This document shows, piece after piece, positions 5,663 through 7,636 of a stretch of DNA of 7,636 bases. How positions within the stretch are numbered: the first letter of the stretch is position 1; the number at the start of each line of letters is the position of its first letter. Under the pieces are notes generated by a model. The model saw only the letters and a program-made list of their open reading frames with translations, had not been told where the DNA came from and searched no databases. Both the position numbers and the translations under genes were made by a program. Origin of the DNA: an uncultured Lachnospiraceae bacterium (lineage in GTDB: Bacteria; Bacillota_A; Clostridia; Lachnospirales; Lachnospiraceae); the NCBI GenBank assembly GCA_902796775.1, contig CADBQK010000540.1:1-7636 (forward strand), in the 5' to 3' direction.

Positions 5663-7057
5663 TTTGCAAAAAGCGATGTTTTCTGTGAAGATTTTATGAA
5701 TTTTACCTTTTACGAGCATACCAGGTGCAAGTCCCACCTCTGAAAAAACGCAGCGCAGATAATTGCGGCTGTAACCGGCTGCCATAAACCCCTCGGGCGT
5801 ATCAGTCATTTCTTCGATCAGAACCTCTGCTTCTTTCTCCATCTGCTCTTCCAAAAATGAGCGGCGCATCCTGGCTGCTGCTTCGATCAGTTTCTGCGAA
5901 CGCTCTGCCATGATCCGGGGATCGACCTGCCCGGGCATGGAAGCTGCCCGGGTTCCATCCCGTCTGGAATAGCGGAAAATATGCATATTGGAAAATCCGA
6001 CCTTCTGCACAAAAGCAAGCGTTTCCTCAAACTCTTCCTGCGTCTCCCCGGGAAATCCGACGATCACATCGGTGGTTATAGCGGGAAAGTCATAGTATTT
6101 TCTGATCAGATCACATTTTTCAAGATAAAGGGCCGGGCTGTAATGCCGGTTCATCCGCTTTAAAGTCTCCCCGCATCCGCTCTGGAGTGAAAGGTGAAAA
6201 TGAGGACATACCTGTTTGACGGCACTCAACCTCTGCAGAAATGAATCCGTAATGATCCGTGGCTCCAGAGAACCAAGCCGGATACGTATATCCCCGCACA
6301 CCCTGGCTGTCTCTTCAATCAGACTGATAAGAGCATCTCCGGCAAAAGGCCCGTAATCCTCTCCGTATCCCTGTCCGGGCTCCTTCCTCTGATTCGTGTT
6401 CAAAGCAGACTTATCTATCAGATCCAGACCGTATGAGCTGATATGGATACCGGTTAAAACCAGCTCAGGGCAGCCCTGAGTGGCAAGCCTTGCAGCCTCC
6501 GCAGCAATATCCTCCTGCCTGCGGCTGACCACTCTTCCTCTGGCCAGAGGTATGGCACAGTAGGAACAAAACTGATTGCAGCCATCCTGGATCTTGATGT
6601 GGGAACGCAGCCTTTCTCCCGCACCCTTCACCGATCCTACTGTAAACCGTTTATCCGGATCCGGGCAAACGCCTTCAGTCGATTCCCCGGGTATAATATC
6701 TGCAGGATCAGCTACTCCCAGCTGCCTGCTGACAATCTCAACGATCCTTTCTTTTTCCTTATTCCCGATCAGAAGATCCGCAATACGCTCACCGGCAAGT
6801 GCTTCCTGAGTCGTATCGACGTAACAGCCGGCAGCAATCACCAGTGCCTGCGGATTTCTCTTCCGTGCACGGCGGAGCATCTGGCGGGACTTTCTGTCAG
6901 CAATATTCGTCACTGTACAGGTATTGATTACGTAAATATCCGCTTCCTGTTCAAAATCCCGGATCTCATAACCCGCCTCCAGGAATCTTTCCCGCATGAC
7001 ATCCGTTTCATATTGATTGACCTTGCAGCCCAGCGTGCAGAAAGCTACCGATGCCAT
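5651..7057 (-). CDS. mtaB: tRNA (N6-L-threonylcarbamoyladenosine(37)-C2)-methylthiotransferase MtaB
   Basis: A 468-residue radical SAM methylthiotransferase that converts t6A37 to ms2t6A37 in tRNA, stabilising pairing with codons starting with A. The UPF0004 domain (about 1-110) carries C11, C47 and C78 (LGCKVN, NTCTVTN, AAGCYV) for one [4Fe-4S] cluster. The radical SAM domain has C160-x3-C164-x2-C167 (DGCNQFCSYCAIPLARG) for the second. A TRAM-like RNA-binding region forms the C-terminus. LGCKVNQYETD and GIHISSYG mark the MtaB subgroup rather than MiaB or RimO. The protein is longer than typical partly through a Gly/Asp/Lys-rich stretch at about 211-240, between SSYG and ALISLIEE. The ATG has AAGGAGG 5 bases upstream. 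It is divergent from the HPr-like gene, so it needs its own promoter in 7058-7263; I could not pick one with confidence. Confidence 0.96.
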   Translation of the reverse strand: MASVAFCTLGCKVNQYETDVMRERFLEAGYEIRDFEQEADIYVINTCTVTNIADRKSRQMLRRARKRNPQALVIAAGCYVDTTQEALAGERIADLLIGNKEKERIVEIVSRQLGVADPADIIPGESTEGVCPDPDKRFTVGSVKGAGERLRSHIKIQDGCNQFCSYCAIPLARGRVVSRRQEDIAAEAARLATQGCPELVLTGIHISSYGLDLIDKSALNTNQRKEPGQGYGEDYGPFAGDALISLIEETARVCGDIRIRLGSLEPRIITDSFLQRLSAVKQVCPHFHLSLQSGCGETLKRMNRHYSPALYLEKCDLIRKYYDFPAITTDVIVGFPGETQEEFEETLAFVQKVGFSNMHIFRYSRRDGTRAASMPGQVDPRIMAERSQKLIEAAARMRRSFLEEQMEKEAEVLIEEMTDTPEGFMAAGYSRNYLRCVFSEVGLAPGMLVKGKIHKIFTENIAFCKEIH

Positions 7058-7263
7058 AAAGACCTCCTTGCATCTTTTCGGCGGTTTACCAGGTTCTCTT
7101 TAACAATTATTTTCCCTTCTGATATGTGGCTCACGGCTTGACTTCAGCAGGTTAAAATGATACAGTTTTCTTATAAAACCATACTGACACTGCATTCATC
7201 TGCTTGTATTCAGCATCCTTATGGAGCATGCATACGGCAGTCAGCGAAGGGAGGATAATACAT
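7058..7263. other. Divergent intergenic region between mtaB and the HPr-like gene
   Basis: These 206 bases hold the mtaB ribosome binding site (AAGGAGG, minus strand, 7069-7063). They also hold the promoter and leader of the HPr-like gene (plus strand). A second TATAAA-like box lies at 7172-7177 on the plus strand without a good -35. No minus-strand promoter with both boxes stands out. Confidence 0.5.
7138..7166 (+). promoter_or_regulatory. Probable sigma-A promoter of the HPr-like gene
   Basis: TTGACT (7138-7143) is separated by 17 bases from TACAGT (7161-7166). A TG one base before the -10 (7158-7159) makes an extended -10 element that offsets the weaker hexamer. Transcription would start near 7173, leaving a leader of about 90 bases before the ATG at 7264. 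Confidence 0.5.
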
Positions 7264-7494
7264 ATGATCAAAGTTCCTGTTTTGCTTGATTCGGTCGACA
7301 AAGTTGGTGATCTGGTACGGATCCTTTCCAAGTACAGAGCTCGAGTGGATATGAATGGTTCAACAGGTACCGTAGATGCCCGTTCTGTCCTGGGAGTATT
7401 CAGTATCGATCTGTCCGAACCGATTACACTGCTGATCGAAGAGTGTGCAGAGACACCTCGGATCCTTGCAGATATCAAAAAATACAAAGTCTGA
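7264..7494 (+). CDS. HPr-fold protein lacking the phosphocarrier histidine (Crh-like)
   Basis: A 76-residue protein with the HPr fold pattern. The start is ATG 7264, because AAGGGAGG (7247-7254) lies 9 bases upstream; the longer in-frame ATG at 7204 adds a non-family tail. Aligning SKYRARVDMN with SKYDADVNLE of B. subtilis HPr places S10 where His15 should be. The HARP active-site box is replaced by SVDK, so it cannot take part in PTS phosphotransfer. The Ser46 region is kept (RSVLGVFS for KSIMGVMS), giving S41 as a candidate for HPr kinase. This pattern recalls Crh, which has Gln at position 15 and acts in carbon catabolite control with CcpA. Equating this protein with Crh is inference, since many clostridial HPr-like proteins of this kind are uncharacterised. 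The gene stands alone, divergent from mtaB. Confidence 0.85.
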   Translation: MIKVPVLLDSVDKVGDLVRILSKYRARVDMNGSTGTVDARSVLGVFSIDLSEPITLLIEECAETPRILADIKKYKV

Positions 7495-7511
7495 CCAAAC
7501 ACACTTATTAT

Positions 7512-7531
7512 CCTTACAGCTTTGTGTAAGG
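7512..7531 (+). other. Hairpin downstream of the HPr-like gene
   Basis: CCTTACA and TGTAAGG form a perfect 7-bp stem around GCTTTG, 17 bases after the stop codon. No T-run follows, so it is not a classic intrinsic terminator. It may stabilise the 3' end of the transcript. Confidence 0.4.
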
Positions 7532-7542
7532 CGGGAAGATCA

Positions 7543-7581
7543 AAGGGCTGCAAACCTGTCTCAAGCGGGCTTGCGGCCCTT
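7543..7581. terminator. Possible bidirectional terminator between convergent genes
   Basis: AAGGGCTGC (7543-7551) pairs with GCGGCCCTT (7573-7581) in a 9-bp stem with one G-U pair, around a 21-base loop that can itself fold (CAAGC/GCTTG). It lies between the end of the HPr-like gene and the stop codon of the probable minus-strand gene at 7580. Neither side has a strong T-run; the minus strand reads CCCTTTGATCTT. The location fits a shared terminator, but efficiency is doubtful. Confidence 0.4.
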
Positions 7582-7636
7582 ATTCACATGTAATGATCTC
7601 CTGCTGAGCGAGAGCCTCTTCCACCATTTCTTCTAC
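7580..7636 (-). CDS. Probable C-terminal end of an unidentified protein (cut by window edge)
   Basis: On the minus strand an open frame enters from the right edge and ends at TAA (7582-7580). Its last residues are VEEMVEEALAQQEIITCE. The acidic, helix-like composition and the inverted repeat overlapping and following the stop support a real gene end. With only 18 residues visible, I cannot identify the family, and a chance open frame is possible. Confidence 0.35.
   Translation of the reverse strand, partial: VEEMVEEALAQQEIITCE

Noticed and set aside
7152..7553. 133-residue minus-strand open frame
   Set aside because: It is the reverse complement of the HPr-like gene, which has a strong ribosome binding site, promoter and recognisable family motifs.
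1..7636. Search for CRISPR repeats, insertion sequences, tRNA genes, phage or defence modules
   Set aside because: No regularly spaced repeats, transposase motifs, cloverleaf-like sequences or defence domains were seen; the window is almost fully occupied by conserved housekeeping genes.

Overview
The window is a compact stretch of housekeeping chromosome from a mid-GC, low-to-moderate GC Gram-positive bacterium. The gene set (an IreB/ReoM-family protein, RuvX, RNase J, a YlbF-family protein, TrmR, a U32 peptidase-family protein, YqeG, MtaB and an HPr-like protein) and its order point to Clostridia, most likely Lachnospiraceae. That assignment is inferred from gene content, not from a search. 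There are no mobile elements, CRISPR arrays, rRNAs or tRNAs that I can see, and no gene-free stretch longer than about 260 bases.

Layout. Positions 1-5565 hold a tightly packed minus-strand operon, read right to left: ireB/reoM homolog, ruvX, RNase J, ylbF-like gene, a short MltG-like membrane protein, trmR-type methyltransferase, U32/TrhP-type protein, and the start of yqeG, which runs off the left edge. Most junctions are 0 to 10 bases, suggesting translational coupling. The exception is the gap between ruvX and RNase J, which is about 260 bases if the TTG start I prefer for RNase J is right. A sigma-A-like promoter overlaps the stop codon of the upstream gene mtaB (5651-7057, minus strand) and probably drives the operon. 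Right of mtaB is a divergent intergenic region, then a small plus-strand gene (7264-7494) for an HPr-fold protein without the phosphocarrier histidine. The window ends with the likely last codons of a further minus-strand gene.

How the genes fit together. Three products act on tRNA anticodon loops. The U32 protein and the methyltransferase match the TrhP and TrmR pair that makes 5-hydroxyuridine and then 5-methoxyuridine at wobble position 34. MtaB makes the 2-methylthio derivative of t6A at position 37. RNase J and the YlbF-family protein point to RNA decay and processing. The IreB/ReoM homolog and the MltG-like protein point to cell-wall control. I found no undescribed multi-gene system. 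The points most worth a second look are the TTG start of RNase J, the catalytic-domain-less MltG, the HPr lacking His15 but keeping the Ser46 region, and a perfect palindrome over the operon promoter.
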